Assembly: GCF_024679095.1 (NCBI RefSeq)
Contig: NC_066513.1
Span: forward strand, 11,215,605-11,279,604
Length of the DNA: 64,000 nt
Source of the DNA: Eriocheir sinensis
Lineage: Eukaryota > Arthropoda > Malacostraca > Decapoda > Varunidae
Direction: 5' to 3'
Position numbers and translations under genes: made by a program. The notes under the pieces were generated by a model that was given only the letters and a program-made list of their open reading frames with translations, was not told the origin of the DNA and ran no database searches. Below are positions 26,085-36,892 of the stretch, piece after piece (the stretch's first letter is position 1; each line of letters begins with the position of its first letter).

Positions 26085-27836
26085 CATTTTTTTTACGTGC
26101 CAGCATATAGCGCCAGTAGGCTTTCTTGAGGGGCCTGGATGGTGGTCGGCCCCAGTCTGTCATGGCGCAGGCAAGTGTTTTATAGTGACGCCATATTTTC
26201 TTGGCTCATGCTACCCCCCCCCCCCCCCCCCCGAGCTCGTTCTTGATTCACTTGGACGGTTTCCTCTAGAGTCCGTGTTGATGGGTGGTCTTCAGGACAG
26301 CATGTGGGTAGTCTTAAGCCCCGTTCACACTGTGCCGACTCTGGGCCAAGACAACCCACGACTCTAGGGTACACGAGGTCTTGGGTGTTGATGTGAAAGG
26401 GAAGGGTCGGGCATGTCTTGAAAGAGGTCTTGAGACTGCTGTGCAGACGTTGTAACGGGAGTCTGGAGTCGTGAGGGGTAGCGCCAAAAAGTATTCCATG
26501 CTAAACTTTCACGACAAGATTCGGCAAGAGTCTGGACCAACCGTCACTTCCGGTTGAGGTCTGAGGGAGGTCTGGGGCAGTCGTGACGACTGTCGTCAAC
26601 AGTCTTGTCTTGTCTTGAGACAGTCGTGACGACTGTCGGGCCCATTTTTCAAATTTTTACCGTTTCCTGTCGGCACAGTCGTCTGTGCCGACTACTTAAG
26701 AATGATGAGGGACTGTCGTGACGAGTCTTCGCCTAATGAAGGACGTTCGTGACGACTGTCGGCTCAGAAATATTGGCTAACACTGCCGCCATCAAGAAAT
26801 TTATATTTTAATCTTGCAATTCACAAGCACAATAACAAATTCTGGGCATGGTTACGATTCGCTGGCACAAACTTGGGAGCCACACAGTACGCATGCACGC
26901 ACTCCTTTTGCTTCGATCTCTCTTGTGTTGAATGACACAACTAGGGTTGCCACCCTGAGGTCAGAAAAATGTGGAATGCAGCATCTCACTCTTCAATACG
27001 GAATGGATTCGTATTTAAAGGAACGGGTGGCAACTCTAAAATTTCTCGAGCATGCAATGAGTGATAGCCGCAGCACGCTGCTGGTGGAGGCAAGAGGGAG
27101 GGGGGATGGACGTTACGTCGCGTATTTTACACGTATTTTAGGACGAGCCTTTGATAAATTTTACGGACTGGTTTTGTGATTCAACCTAAAAATGCGCTCA
27201 CTACAATTTTAAAATACTGAATTTTATCTGCTTGACCATTCAAATAATAAAATACCGTACGGAACAAATGCCGTTCCGTATTGGTTCAAAACGGAACGAT
27301 ACATTTCATCCTCGAATACAGAGCGATTCCGTATTTTAAGGAACGGCAAGGCTACCGCCAAGACAGTCGCGAAGACGGTCAGGAATACCGTCGGCCAACT
27401 CCTTGACAACTGTCGGCCAACTAGTCGGCCAACCAGTTGAAAGACAATTTGGAAGGCTGTCATCAAGACCGCCAAGACTGTCGGCCAATCGGTCGGCAGA
27501 TTCGTGGTTGTCATAGACATGGCGCCATTTCAAAACTTGACCGTTGAGACTCGTCTTGAGACTAGTTGGCAGCATCCCGCAGACATTCTGCCAACTAGTT
27601 GGCCGAATGTCCCAGACAGTCGGCAATCACGGTAGCCCACACCAAGACTCCAAAAAATTATTGGAGCGTGGGAGCCGACTTGTCAAGTACAGTAGTCGCT
27701 GGGTAGTCTTGGCCCAGATTCGGCACAGTGTGAACGGGGCTTTAAGCCACTCGGCGGTGACTGAAAAATCCCAGGTAGTAGCGGCGGATTCGAACCCGCG
27801 TCGTCCATCACGCTAACCACTCTGCCACCGCCTGCC
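26085..27836 (-). mobile_element. tRNA-derived SINE split by a PIF/Harbinger-like insertion
   Basis: The SINE runs on the minus strand. Its tRNA-like head (27836 to ~27760) has a good A box (TGGCAGAGTGGTTAGCG) and a perfect B box (GGTTCGAATCC). The body reads CCGCCGAGTGGCTTAA, then is interrupted by 26317-27741, then resumes with CTACCCACATGCTGTCC. It ends in the shared 3' module (ATGGCG..., GGGGCCGACCACCATCC, CTGGCGCTATATGC) and a short A tail (T-run at 26090-26096 on the plus strand). The C-run at 26214-26232 replaces a GGGGGGCAGC-type region of other copies. Confidence 0.88.
26317..27741. mobile_element. PIF/Harbinger-like non-autonomous element, TTA target duplication
   Basis: Perfect inverted ends AGCCCCGTTCACACTGTGCC (identity continues to ~22 bp) bound 1425 bp and are flanked by TTA (26314-26316 and 27742-27744). 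Removing the element and one TTA restores the SINE text GTAGTCTTAAGCCACTCGG, as in uninterrupted copies. Just inside each end are many copies of GTCGTGACGACTGTC- and GTCGGCCAACTAG-type motifs. A smaller TAGGGTTGCCACCC-ended stretch at 26942-27038 sits inside. No transposase is present. Confidence 0.85.
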
Positions 27837-27963
27837 CTTAGTGCATACGTTTGATCAGTCCACCCCAAGCCTTCTACAACCGCATGACACACCACATCCA
27901 TCTGCTCTGCAGCAGCACGAGACCATGTTTCGCAGAGTGTCAGGGGCTATGGGCTGATCTGTT

Positions 27964-29631
27964 TCAATGGGAGTGAGGTTGTTTTCTCTGTCTCCATCCC
28001 CACTCTGTTGGCTCCATGACATTCCCCATCCACTCCTGAACTGTTATGTATGCTCTGAAGGAATGCTGCTTAGCTGCAGCACTTGTTGGCCTCAGTGTTG
28101 ACAGCTGAAAGGCTGATGCAAGAGAGGTTCTGCTAATTGCCTTTTTGTGGGCAATGCATCGGAACTTGTCCAGCGAAGCACATTTGCTGCTAGCTCCATA
28201 TAGCTTCAGGAGGAAGCTTTCACCTGCCTCTTGCACTTGCTGGTGAGTGCTCCCAATACTGTTGAAGATGTGAAGAAGACCATACCCTTTCTTCTTATGT
28301 ACCAGGTTGAATGCCTTGCGCTTCCCCTGGCGATACAGTGCGACACAGTATCGGAACCAGCTATTGCATGGAGCACCATCAGATAAGAACTTCTGTTGCC
28401 AATGTTGTCTTGAATGTCACGAATCCTGTACAGTCTTCTGGAGTTCTTCCGACTCAACATGTACACGTCCATGTTCGTAGTTGCTTGAGCCACCAGCATT
28501 GCAAGAATACTGGTGGCTGTACCAGCAACAACTACAGGTTTCCGTGACTCTGCTAAGGATAGAGCTGTTGATACAATCAGGGCATCGACATCAGCCTTGG
28601 CCTGCTTTACTAAAATGCCTGACTGACACAAATGACACTAAGCATTTGTATTAGTTGCTCCTTATTGTGACCATTGGCCAGAAATGCAGCCTGAAAAGTA
28701 GTGGTTTGCATGTTATGGTCAAACAAAATGTTACTAGATGTGGCTTTCTTTATTCGCCCCTGTTGCTCAGCTGCCTTTGTAGAGAGTGTGGTATAACCAT
28801 CAAATACAACAGTAGTGAGTGTTTCATAGTGTTTCATGGCATAGGATACATAACTGTGGCACACGTCTTTGTAGTCAGATTGTTGTGGCTGAACGGATAG
28901 CGAGACGGCCCCGCGTTCAGGAGGACGCGAGTTCAATCCCCGACCGGTGCCACCAAGCTGGGATTTTTCAGCCGCCGCCGAGTGGCTTAAAACTACCCAC
29001 ATGCTGTCCAAAAGACCACCTATCAACCCGGACTCTAGATTCTAGGATTAAAGATGAGCTCCGGGAGGGCAGCATGAGCCAATGCAAGATGGCGCCACTA
29101 TAAACACTCGCCTGCGCCAGAACGGGCTGGTCCGACCATCAGGCCCCACCGGGAAGAAGCCTTGGACCGACCATCAGGATCCACCGGGAAGAAGCCTACC
29201 GGTGCAATAGGCCTAAACGTAAAAAAAAAAAAAACGACTTCAGGAGTGTACCTAGGGCACTCTTGTTTGGCTTTCGCATGACACCATCATGAAACGGGTA
29301 AAAAGATTGAGGGGCAAGCTCATATGCCACAAACTCTTCCAAGTCAGAGCTTGACTTCAAGACAGTTGATTCTGTTGAAGAACAGATCAGGATTAACGAC
29401 TGTGTTTTTACCCCTGACAGTGATGTTATTGTGCTTATCACTAATTGTCTTCACCTTGTCGCTTCGGTGCAGCATATCCTCTGTGAAGCTTTTTCCAGCT
29501 ATCTTGAAGGCTGCAGCAAGACCAGTGTTCACTGCATCATCACAGTTGACTGAGGTATATGCTACAACCCCAGTAGCAATTGACACCAGATGGTCTGGTT
29601 GATAACCAACGAATTGCTGATGTATCTGCAT
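27964..29631 (-). pseudogene. Decayed multi-copy protein family of unknown function, split by a SINE
   Basis: Minus-strand pieces read in order, N to C. 29631-29344: QQFVGYQPDHLVSIATGVVA and IAGKSFTEDM. 29441-29230: ELAPQSFYPFHDGVMRKPNK. Then a SINE, then from ~28880: YVSYAMKHYETLTTVVFDGY, STKAAEQQGRIKK and FLANGHNKEQLIQ. 28631-28206: AKADVDALIVSTAL, VLHAIAGSDTVSH. 28236-27964: RPTSAAAKQHSFRAYITVQE and EPTEWGW. I recall a similar block order in an uncharacterised, repeated protein family of cnidarians and crustaceans. The ADVDALIV and GSDT aspartates suggest a PIN/FEN-like nuclease fold, which is inference. Frameshifts, a missing segment and the SINE make it dead. Confidence 0.6.
28880..29235 (+). 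mobile_element. tRNA-derived SINE
   Basis: The head carries an A-box-like GTGGCTGAACGGATAGCG and a B box GAGTTCAATCCCC. The body has CCGCCGAGTGGCTTAAAACT, CTCTAGATTCTAGGATTAAA and the shared 3' module GATGGCGCCACTATAAACAC, GCGCCAGAACGGGCTGG and CTACCGGTGCAATAGGCC. It ends in a 14-base A tail. A CCGACCATCAGG..CCACCGGGAAGAAGCCT block is duplicated in tandem near the 3' end (about 29130-29200). It lies within the decayed family at 27964-29631. Confidence 0.88.
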
Positions 29632-29826
29632 GTGAACTGATAACTGTGCATCTACACCACACCTTTATATTCGTCTTAGCTTTGGTTTCGTTTCAGATTC
29701 TCACTTTGGCTTCTAATTAATGGTTTAATCGACATCCACATGCCTCAAAACCTTTATTTTGACACTTTTTTTTGTATTTCTGTCATGTCTGAAATAGAGA
29801 TATGGGAAACTAATCAACTGGCGGCC

Positions 29827-29970
29827 ATCTTGGATTTCTACTGAAGCATAAGCAGGATTTCCGGGGACTTCCAGTATGTTAATCAGGACAATTTTCTGAA
29901 CATATCCTGCAATTCTCAGCTTGTTTATAATTTGTTCGGGGTTAAACCTATTACTCCTGGACTATTAAAA
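29827..29970 (+). repeat. Dispersed repeat, longer copy
   Basis: Inverted relative to 25009-25130 and retaining ~65 bp missing there. Confidence 0.65.
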
Positions 29971-30033
29971 CCCCTTTGCTTCGTTACCCGCTACCTATGA
30001 TCCTTGCTTTCCTAGAAACAACTTCATTACCCC

Positions 30034-30035
<2 letters not shown>

Positions 30036-30103
<68 letters not shown>

Positions 30104-30117
30104 GTCACCCTTTTGAT

Positions 30118-30192
<75 letters not shown>
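30036..30192. repeat. (CT)n, (GT)n, (GA)n cluster
   Basis: CT 30036-30100, GT 30117-30142, GA 30143-30192. The CT and GA tracts can pair into a hairpin around the GT block. Confidence 0.95.
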
Positions 30193-30196
<4 letters not shown>

Positions 30197-30261
30197 GGGT
30201 CTTGGAATTAAAAAATGCATTTGTGTCCTGTTATTTTTTTAAGCTTCACAAAGCAAGGGTC

Positions 30262-31450
30262 GCCACAGCCACGACCTTACCTGAGCGTTCGTCTGGTAAC
30301 GCATCAATTGACTCTTTACTACTTGACATTTGCACGTACGGGCACAGTTTGTGAATTGTTTTTAGAGGAATAAACATGGTACGTTTATGTACCAGTAAAA
30401 ATAGCAACGATCGACTTCTTTTGTTCGGTTGCGCATCATATGACCTTAATTTGTTGGTCGTGTTGACATAATTGCTAATATAACGCGTTCACAGCTATTG
30501 AATAAGTATCATATGAATATGTAATAGTAATGGTCTATAAGTCACATGACCACAACTTTCCCTACCAGTTGTCTGGTAACGTATCATACAACTCTTTTTC
30601 ACTAGTTTACGCAGTTACAGGTATTGTTCATAGACCATGGATTGTGAGGAGCTTTTGAATAAGCATGAAAACCTTACATAGCAATATTATACTAAGCTCA
30701 ACAGCATTCCAACCACACCTGGGTTCGTCAGATAAAACATCATACTATGTAACGATGCTCGGAATAGGAGTTCAGAGATGTTGAATAAGTATCGGAGATT
30801 TCTGTAATAGTAAAAGTCGAATGAAAACAATAGACATACACCTAAGCTTACCAAGTGTCTGGTAAGCATCTCTGACGACATTTTTTACTCTCATGGCGGT
30901 ACAGGAGTTCTTTGCAAAGTGCGTTCAGGAGAGCCTTTCACTATGTAATGGAAGCTCATGTAACTGTACTGGACTAGACTCAAGAAACCATGACCATTAT
31001 GAGCGATTCTGTTATCACATCATATGGTGGTTTTCGTCACACGAATGAGTCTGTAAAGCTCGATCAGATGAGATATTGAACATATAAGTTCCCATTACTT
31101 TATCATAATTAGAACTCCAAACCGCTTCGATTCCTCACCCGTGCACTCAGATTCTAGTGTTCGAAGAAAGTGCTTAGAGGTAAGTTTATGTTGGGGTAGA
31201 CAAGACCTGTGGAGAAATGAATCGAACGTTTGCCGGTGCACTGTGGAGAACACTGACATCGGATAGAGTGGAAAACGTTCGGAAATTCCTCTTCGTCATC
31301 AGTTGACTAGTAATGGTAAAAGAAGATGGTGACGAACAAGCATAAGAAGTTAATGTAATAGTATTAGACTAATCTCACCTATCATGAAGCCACACCTTTC
31401 CTGAGAACGTGCTTGGATATGCATTAAGTGACTTTATATAAATTTATTCT
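30262..31450. repeat. Degenerate ~290-bp satellite, four or more units
   Basis: The motif GTCTGGTAACGYATCA followed by ACTCTTT..ACT recurs at ~30280, ~30570 and ~30858, and in weaker form (GTGCTTGGATATGCATTAAGTGACTT) at ~31405. A second motif (GAATAAGTATC....GTAATAGTAA) recurs in register ~50 bp before each (30500, 30780, 31330). Spacing is ~290 bp, with one double interval. Divergence is high, so it was missed by simple inspection of one unit. Confidence 0.65.
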
Positions 31451-31564
31451 TGCTTGAGTGACAAATCTGTCAATGAAGCAAGAATAAATTCTTCATCGTT
31501 CTTTGATGGCATTTGAAGGAGCATATATTTATGCATTAGCACTAGAGTAAACTCCGTAATATTA

Positions 31565-31690
31565 TTTGTTTAGGTGCTGCCCTTAACGCCGGTAGGCGCT
31601 CTTGAGTTGCCTCTTTGACGGCCCAAGCCCGTTAGTGGCGCAGACGAATTTTGTTTATAGTGGGTGCCGTGATGAATGGCACCTTCTTAG
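31565..31690 (-). mobile_element. SINE 3' fragment
   Basis: It holds the shared SINE 3' module in antisense (GCGCCGGTAGG-like GACGGCCCAAGCCCGTTAGTGG, TTTATAGTGGGTGCCG) without a tRNA head. Confidence 0.7.
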
Positions 31691-31979
31691 CCAATGTTGT
31701 TCCCCGATGTTCTTCGTGAATAAACTCGCTGAAGTTATAGTTAAATGAAGCTCTGATATCGGAAGTTTTTCGAGAGACATATGTGGACAATTTGCCCTGT
31801 TGCAATGGTTTCAGCCTAATAGGTCGGTTGAACGGACTTTAATGAGAAACCAACTTCCATTTTGTAGGCAACTAGATCCACGTTTTTTTCTAAAAGGCGA
31901 CATATTTTAGAGATAGGGGGTTTATATTTGTCTCACTTTGTGGATTTTTAATAATGTGTTTATTTATTTATTATTATTA

Positions 31980-32296
31980 TGTTTTAGGTGCAGCCTGTAG
32001 CGCCGGTAGGTTTTCTTGAGGGATGTCTTAGACGACCCCAGTCCGTTAGTGGCTCCGGTGAATTTTAATTATAATGGCTACCGTGATATATGACTTGCTT
32101 GGTCCATGGGGCCACCCAGTACTCCTTTTGACCAAAGTCGCTAATGTTAGGGTTGATTGAAGATCTGGGCAGCAAATGGGTAATCTGCCACTCGATGGTT
32201 GGAAATTGTCAGCGTACGTAGGTGGAACTCGAACTTAGGTCCCAGGGGTCACCACTCCCGCACGCTGACCACAAGGCCACAACCTCCCCAGAGCTG
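31980..32296 (-). mobile_element. tRNA-derived SINE, different head and body
   Basis: The minus-strand head has an A box TGGCCTTGTGGTCAGCG and B box GTTCGAGTTCC (32296 to ~32220). The body differs from the other SINEs (includes GGTGGCCCCATGGACCAAG), but the 3' module (GCCGGTAGG, CCCAGTCCGTTAGTGG) is the same, so this is a second subfamily sharing the tail. Confidence 0.8.
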
Positions 32297-33162
32297 CCAG
32301 GCTTGGTAGACTTTTGAACGAATCAGTCCATACTATCTGGTAAACTCTGGAAAACTATGCAGCACGTGTCCCTACACCGCTGAATTGATACTGATCCGCA
32401 AAATATGTAACACTCAGAGAGATGAACCTTTCTGGCCCTGAGAGTAAAGACTTCATCAAATAAGTACCTCATCGCAGGATATATCAACCTGCTCAACTCA
32501 TGAACTATGCGGGCGTCCCTTGGCCTCCTCCACTCGAAATTGTCTCCTACAGAAACAATCCGGTGAGCAGGGTCGACTTCTTTGTACTTCGTAATATGCC
32601 CATAAAGCCAGAGTTGTCGTTCACGGACTATTCAGATATAGGACTCGAATCAGTCTCACCGGCCGGCTTGACATATAGGCCTCTTTCACACGAGGCCACC
32701 GGTGGCTGTCACCGGTGACCGCCATGTTACCTCCCATAATTTTCAATGGCGCCTTTCATACGAGGTCACTGCGGTTGCCCGGTGGCGTCACCCACAGTGG
32801 GCGCCACTCACTAAAAAACATTGTTTTCAATGGGAGGGTTCATGCGGACCCACCGGTGGCCGCCACTTTCGTTCTCTGGAAGCTCAGGTGTGTTGAAATA
32901 TGGTGTTGATAAATTGTGTCTACTGTATTTTCAAGCGTTCGGAATGTTCCGAGGTCAGGTCACTCAGGTGAGGCCAAAAAGCTCCTCAAACGAAGGATTG
33001 CTCATAGAAAGGAAATAACAAAAAATCGTCGATACATAAATCACTGTAAAGTGTATGATACAAACCGCTGCCCATCCTAGATAACAATATTTCATGGACA
33101 TGCATTCTTCTGCTTTTAGGGCGTCTCTTCATTTCCTTGGGCAGCAAAGCAAAGAGAAGAAA

Positions 33163-33390
33163 TGTAGTGCGACGACTATGCCTGATGAACGAGCCTCCCA
33201 TAACCCACTTAGCCAGTGGGGTACCTCTTTGGCCGACTCGGTAAGGAGTGGCCCTCCCGTCACGCTGGTCGCGGGTTCAATCCCTGGCAGCCGGGGAATA
33301 CCCTCTCCTTGTGATTAATTTATCGTGTGTTTAGATACACGCAGAGGACGTGTGGGACTGAGGGAGTAATATAACAAAGAGAATAGAAAA
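33163..33390 (+). mobile_element. tRNA-derived SINE, copy a
   Basis: The A-box-like TTGGCCGACTCGGTAAGG and B box CGGGTTCAATCCC lie ~30 bp apart (33229-33284), preceded by a GCGACGACTATGCCTGATGA leader. They are followed by ACACGCAGAGGACGTGTGGG and GAATAGAAAATCTTTTCATT. It is ~90% identical to copy b 460 bp downstream. Confidence 0.8.
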
Positions 33391-33625
33391 TCTTTTCATT
33401 AACCTGGTGGCATACTGGTGGCATCCTCTCCTGCGATTTTGTTGAGTTTACCCGAAGGGGTATAACAGGTAGAGTGATGGCCTATGCTTTCCGAGGTTGA
33501 AAGAAAGTGGGAAGTGTTGGAGGTATGTCTCTACGGGGACATTGTGAAATAGTGCATCAAAATGGGTCACTGTCTAAAGGTCTCAACACAGAAATTAATC
33601 TACATAGGGGGGGAAGCCGTGTAGT

Positions 33626-33862
33626 GCGGCGACTATGCCTGATGAAGGAGCCTCCCATAACCCACGTAGACAGTGGGGTACCTCTTTGGCCGACTCGGTA
33701 AGGAGTGGCTCTCCCGTCACGCTGGTCGCGGGTTCAATTCCAGGCAGCCGGGGAATACCCTCTCCTTGTTGTGATTAATTTTTCGTGTGTTTCGATACAC
33801 GCAGAGGACGTGTGGGACTGAGGGAGTAATAGAAAAAGAGAATAGAAAATCTCTTCATTAAA
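33626..33862 (+). mobile_element. tRNA-derived SINE, copy b
   Basis: Same leader, A box, B box (GGGTTCAATTCC) and tail as copy a, in direct orientation. Two same-orientation copies this close suggest either a local duplication or independent insertions. Confidence 0.8.
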
Positions 33863-34149
33863 GAAGCTCCTCGTTTGACTCCATTCGTGCAACTGACAGC
33901 CATGTTAGGGACCGTCACAAATCGATGGAGGTCACTAGTTACTTGCAGTTACCTGGCCATTTCATATTGGAGTAACCAGTAGTAGTCACCGGTGATGGCT
34001 ACAGGTGGCCTTGGGTGAAAGATGCCTTAGTCATTCCAGTGATGTCCCATGATTTTTCGTAGGCACTTATTACCAAAGGCATCAATCTGCCTCTTCAAAT
34101 CAATATTCAATGTTCATGTAACACGTCACGGTTTCATAGGGTGGACAAG

Positions 34150-34936
34150 GCGACGCTCCCCATTGGGGTATGCCTCCATCATTTAACTGACTGATGTAAC
34201 TCACAGCCGTAAGATAAGAAAGGAAGTGCAAGGAACCTGAATACCCGGATCTTTGTACTTCTGCACAGGTATGGACAACGTCAAAAACAAAATCAATGAC
34301 CTTGGTATTGTCAACAGTAGCTGCACAATGACCTCATCCACAACTGTGCCTAATATTCAGTCCATGCAAGTGTTGAAAAGTGATGGGGCAAGATTCACCC
34401 CTGTTTCACTCCCGTGTTCAAGGGAAAGAAACAACCGCCCCCTCCCCCCACACACAATTTACGAGGGCAGACCTGTTTGGATGAGTATTGCAGCGCACTC
34501 AATCACCCTGAATTATATCGTTTTTTCCCCTTTTCATGAACAACCGTTTTCTCCATTGCAAATGCCGCACCCTGGGGGGGGGGGGAGGCGTCCTTCGTCT
34601 TAATCCTCCCAGATGTTTGTCGTGTGTGACGTCCCCGAATGGTTGGGAGACGGAACCGATGCCGTAGTCGTGTTCTACAGCGAGCATCACAGCTCTTGGT
34701 CCCTTATTAACGTCAAGGCATGCGACCTCATTTGGCTCGGAGAGGTCAATCGGCTAGTCTGTGTTACCACGAGACCAAGCGGCCACCACTGTGTCGGGTT
34801 GGGGCTGCGTGTACTCTTCTGCTGCCCCTGGGGCTGTTGGGCTTATCCACTGCTTTGATAGGTCTGAGGGGGGGGGGGGGGGGAGTACCCCTGCCCAGCC
34901 AGTCACACCCACCCCCTTTTCCGGGGGACCACCAGG
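34150..34936. other. No gene recognised; G-runs
   Basis: The sequence is non-repetitive apart from guanine runs at ~34575-34587 and 34869-34883. Short overlapping frames lack recognisable domains. Confidence 0.3.
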
Positions 34937-36310
34937 GGGGTGCAAATGAGACATGAGCTCGAGCCAGGCCCTGACCTAATGACTGGACTTTACTCTGGAA
35001 CTGAGAGTACTGTGAAATGTGGGGGAGGCTTTTCCGACTTCTTCCCTGTTAATGCTGGGGTGAAGCAAGGGCGCGTCCTTGCTCTATCACTTTTCAACAC
35101 TTGCTCGGACTTGGTAATAGGCAAAGTTGCTGATCAAAGTCATTGTGGAGCATCTGTTAGCAGCATCAAGGTTATTGACCTTGTGTTTGTTGAGGCTGTA
35201 CTTCTCACGGAATCGCGGAAGTCCTGTTGTCTTTCGAAGTGCTGCATCAGGAGGCGAAGCCTCTGGGACTGAAGGTCTCCTTGGCCAAATCGAAGGTCCT
35301 GTTGTTTGGATGGCTGCTGGGTGACACTTCATGCATGTGGTGAGGATGTTGAGGTCACCAAAAGTTTCACATACATTTTTTTTTTACATCTCAGCCTATA
35401 GCACCGGTAGCCTTCTTCAGGGGCCTAGCTGGTGGTCGGCCCAAGCCCGTTGTGGCACAGGCATTATTTTATAGTGGCGCCAGTTATGCTTGGCTCATGC
35501 TGCCCCCCGGAACTCATTTTCTTATTCACTTTGACGGTTTCTTCTAGAGTCCGGGTTGATGGGTGGTCTTCAGGACAGCATGTGGGTAGTCTTAGGCCAC
35601 TCGGCGGTGACTGAAAAATCCCAGGTGGTAGCGTGGGGATTCGAATCGACGTTCTCCATGGCGTGATGAATGCTGGCCCAGCACGCTAGCCACTCAGCCA
35701 CCGCCTACCTTGGTAGTGTAGAGCATAACAATGGCGGGTCTTACCAGGAAGTCACTCAACGGATTGGCCTGGCCCATGGTGTTAGGGACCCGCTCAACAA
35801 GAGTATTATGTGGTGTCGATATTTATGCAGGCTGATAAAGATTCGAATATTTAAGTCGCTTCTGCTCCCTGTCTCACTGTATCGTTGTGAGACATGGACT
35901 CTGAATAGTGACTTGGAGAGGGGTGACGGTGCCTTTGGTAAAAAGTGCCATCGTAGGATCATGGGGTATGGGTGGGATGACCTTTTGTCGAGCCGGCGAC
36001 TAAGCAATGAATTTGAATCGAGGATGTTACCAATCTTAGTCCGTGAACGCCAACTTCTGCTATATGGGCACGTGGCGCGCCTCCCATATGTCAATCCTGC
36101 TCATAGGGTTGTTTCTTTACGAGACAACAAAGAGTGAGGGGACCAAGAAGATGCTCACGTAACTCATGGTTGCGGCAAGTCAACTGATCCTGCCAAAATG
36201 GCCCTGGATAGATAGGGCAGCTGCATGGAAGCTTGCTCAGGGGAACCGTCGGGAGTGGAGGCAGCAGGTAAGTGAAGCGACGCGCCCCAGGGCGTATGCT
36301 TTCCGTTAGT
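34937..36310 (+). pseudogene. RTE-like LINE, RT to 3' end, split by a SINE
   Basis: 34940-35272 carries LMTGLYSGTES, FFPVNAGVKQGRVLALSLFN (RT motif 4 region) and DLVFVEAVLL at the position of the catalytic ADD box, so the catalytic aspartates are lost. Later frames carry SFTY, then a SINE (35376-35703), then LGSVEHNNGGSYQEVTQRIG, IRIFKSLLLPVSLYRCETWTL, YGHVARLPYVNPAHRVV and RAYAFR near the end. It ends with TTAGTTAGTTAATCA, a likely tetranucleotide 3' tail. The SINE breaks the TY-LGS junction precisely. Confidence 0.85.
35376..35703 (-). mobile_element. tRNA-derived SINE inserted in the LINE
   Basis: Minus strand: head from 35703 (GGCGGTGGCTGAGTGGCTAGCG A-box region, B-box-like ATTCGAATCC), body GTCACCGCCGAGTGGCCTAA, 3' module ATTTATAGTGGCGCC equivalent, and A tail (T-run 35377-35386). 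The head contains a ~20-bp extra segment between the boxes. No clear long target duplication. Confidence 0.85.
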
Positions 36311-36572
36311 TAGTTAATCAATCCCAGAGTACAGGCCAGGTAACGGTTCTTGCAAGAATCTCACGGAATCGAAGGAGCAACCAGAATGCCTTTCGAAGCA
36401 TTTAATCAAAAGTCTCCTTGAGATCGACATAGGCTGCAAGCAACCTCTGTGCAAACTCGCGTCGGAGCTCCATCAGTCCACAAACGCTAGAATAGCCTGA
36501 TCCCGGACGATACAGGCCTCTGCAGCTTCAATAGTTGGTTGCAAATCCGTAGGAGCAATAAAGTGGCAATCA

Positions 36573-36892
36573 CCTTTTTTTTGTTACGTTTCGGCCTATG
36601 GTGCCGGTAGACTTTCATGGTGGGACCTGATGGTAGGCCTCAGCCCTCTGTGGCGCAGGCAATTGTTTATAGTCGCGCCATCCTGCTTGAGGAGCCCATC
36701 TTTGATCCGATCTTGTAGAGAGCGAATCTAGATTCCGGGTTAATAGGTGGTCTTCAGGGCAGCATGTAGGTAGTCTTGGGCCACTCGGCGGTTACTGAAA
36801 AATACCAGCTTGTGGCGGCGGGCGGGACGAAAACCCTGAACGCTCACCGGCACGCCAACCACTCAGCTACCGCCTTCCCTGGTACCTGGCAC
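36573..36892 (-). mobile_element. tRNA-derived SINE
   Basis: Minus strand: A-box-like GTAGCTGAGTGGTTGGCG, damaged B box, GAGTGGCCCAAGACTACC body and shared 3' module with A tail. More diverged than its neighbours. Confidence 0.8.

Larger units (their letters stand above)
32678..34026. mobile_element. TIR element inserted in the LINE, carrying two SINEs
   Basis: The left end is GGCCTCTTTCACACGAGGCC and the right end, read inward, GGCATCTTTCACCCAAGGCC (17 of 20). Both continue into CACCGGTG-rich text. The flanks are ATA and TTA, close to a three-base TWA-type duplication as in PIF/Harbinger, but not identical. LINE sequence is continuous on either side. No transposase is present. Confidence 0.65.
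32466..34145 (-). pseudogene. RTE-like LINE 3' end (antisense), split by a TIR element
   Basis: Minus-strand pieces 34145-34030 (text around GAAGAGGCAGATTGATGCC and AATCATGGGACATCACTGGAA) and 32675-32466 (ERQLWLYGHI, DPAHRIVSVGDN and EWRRPRD) are consecutive parts of the same LINE C-terminus seen in the other copies. The gap is filled exactly by the element at 32678-34026. Stops and frameshifts abound. Confidence 0.7.

Noticed and set aside
27760..27836. Possible functional tRNA gene (good A and B boxes)
   Set aside because: It is the head of a SINE with the family body and tail. The acceptor stem does not close and there is no independent terminator.
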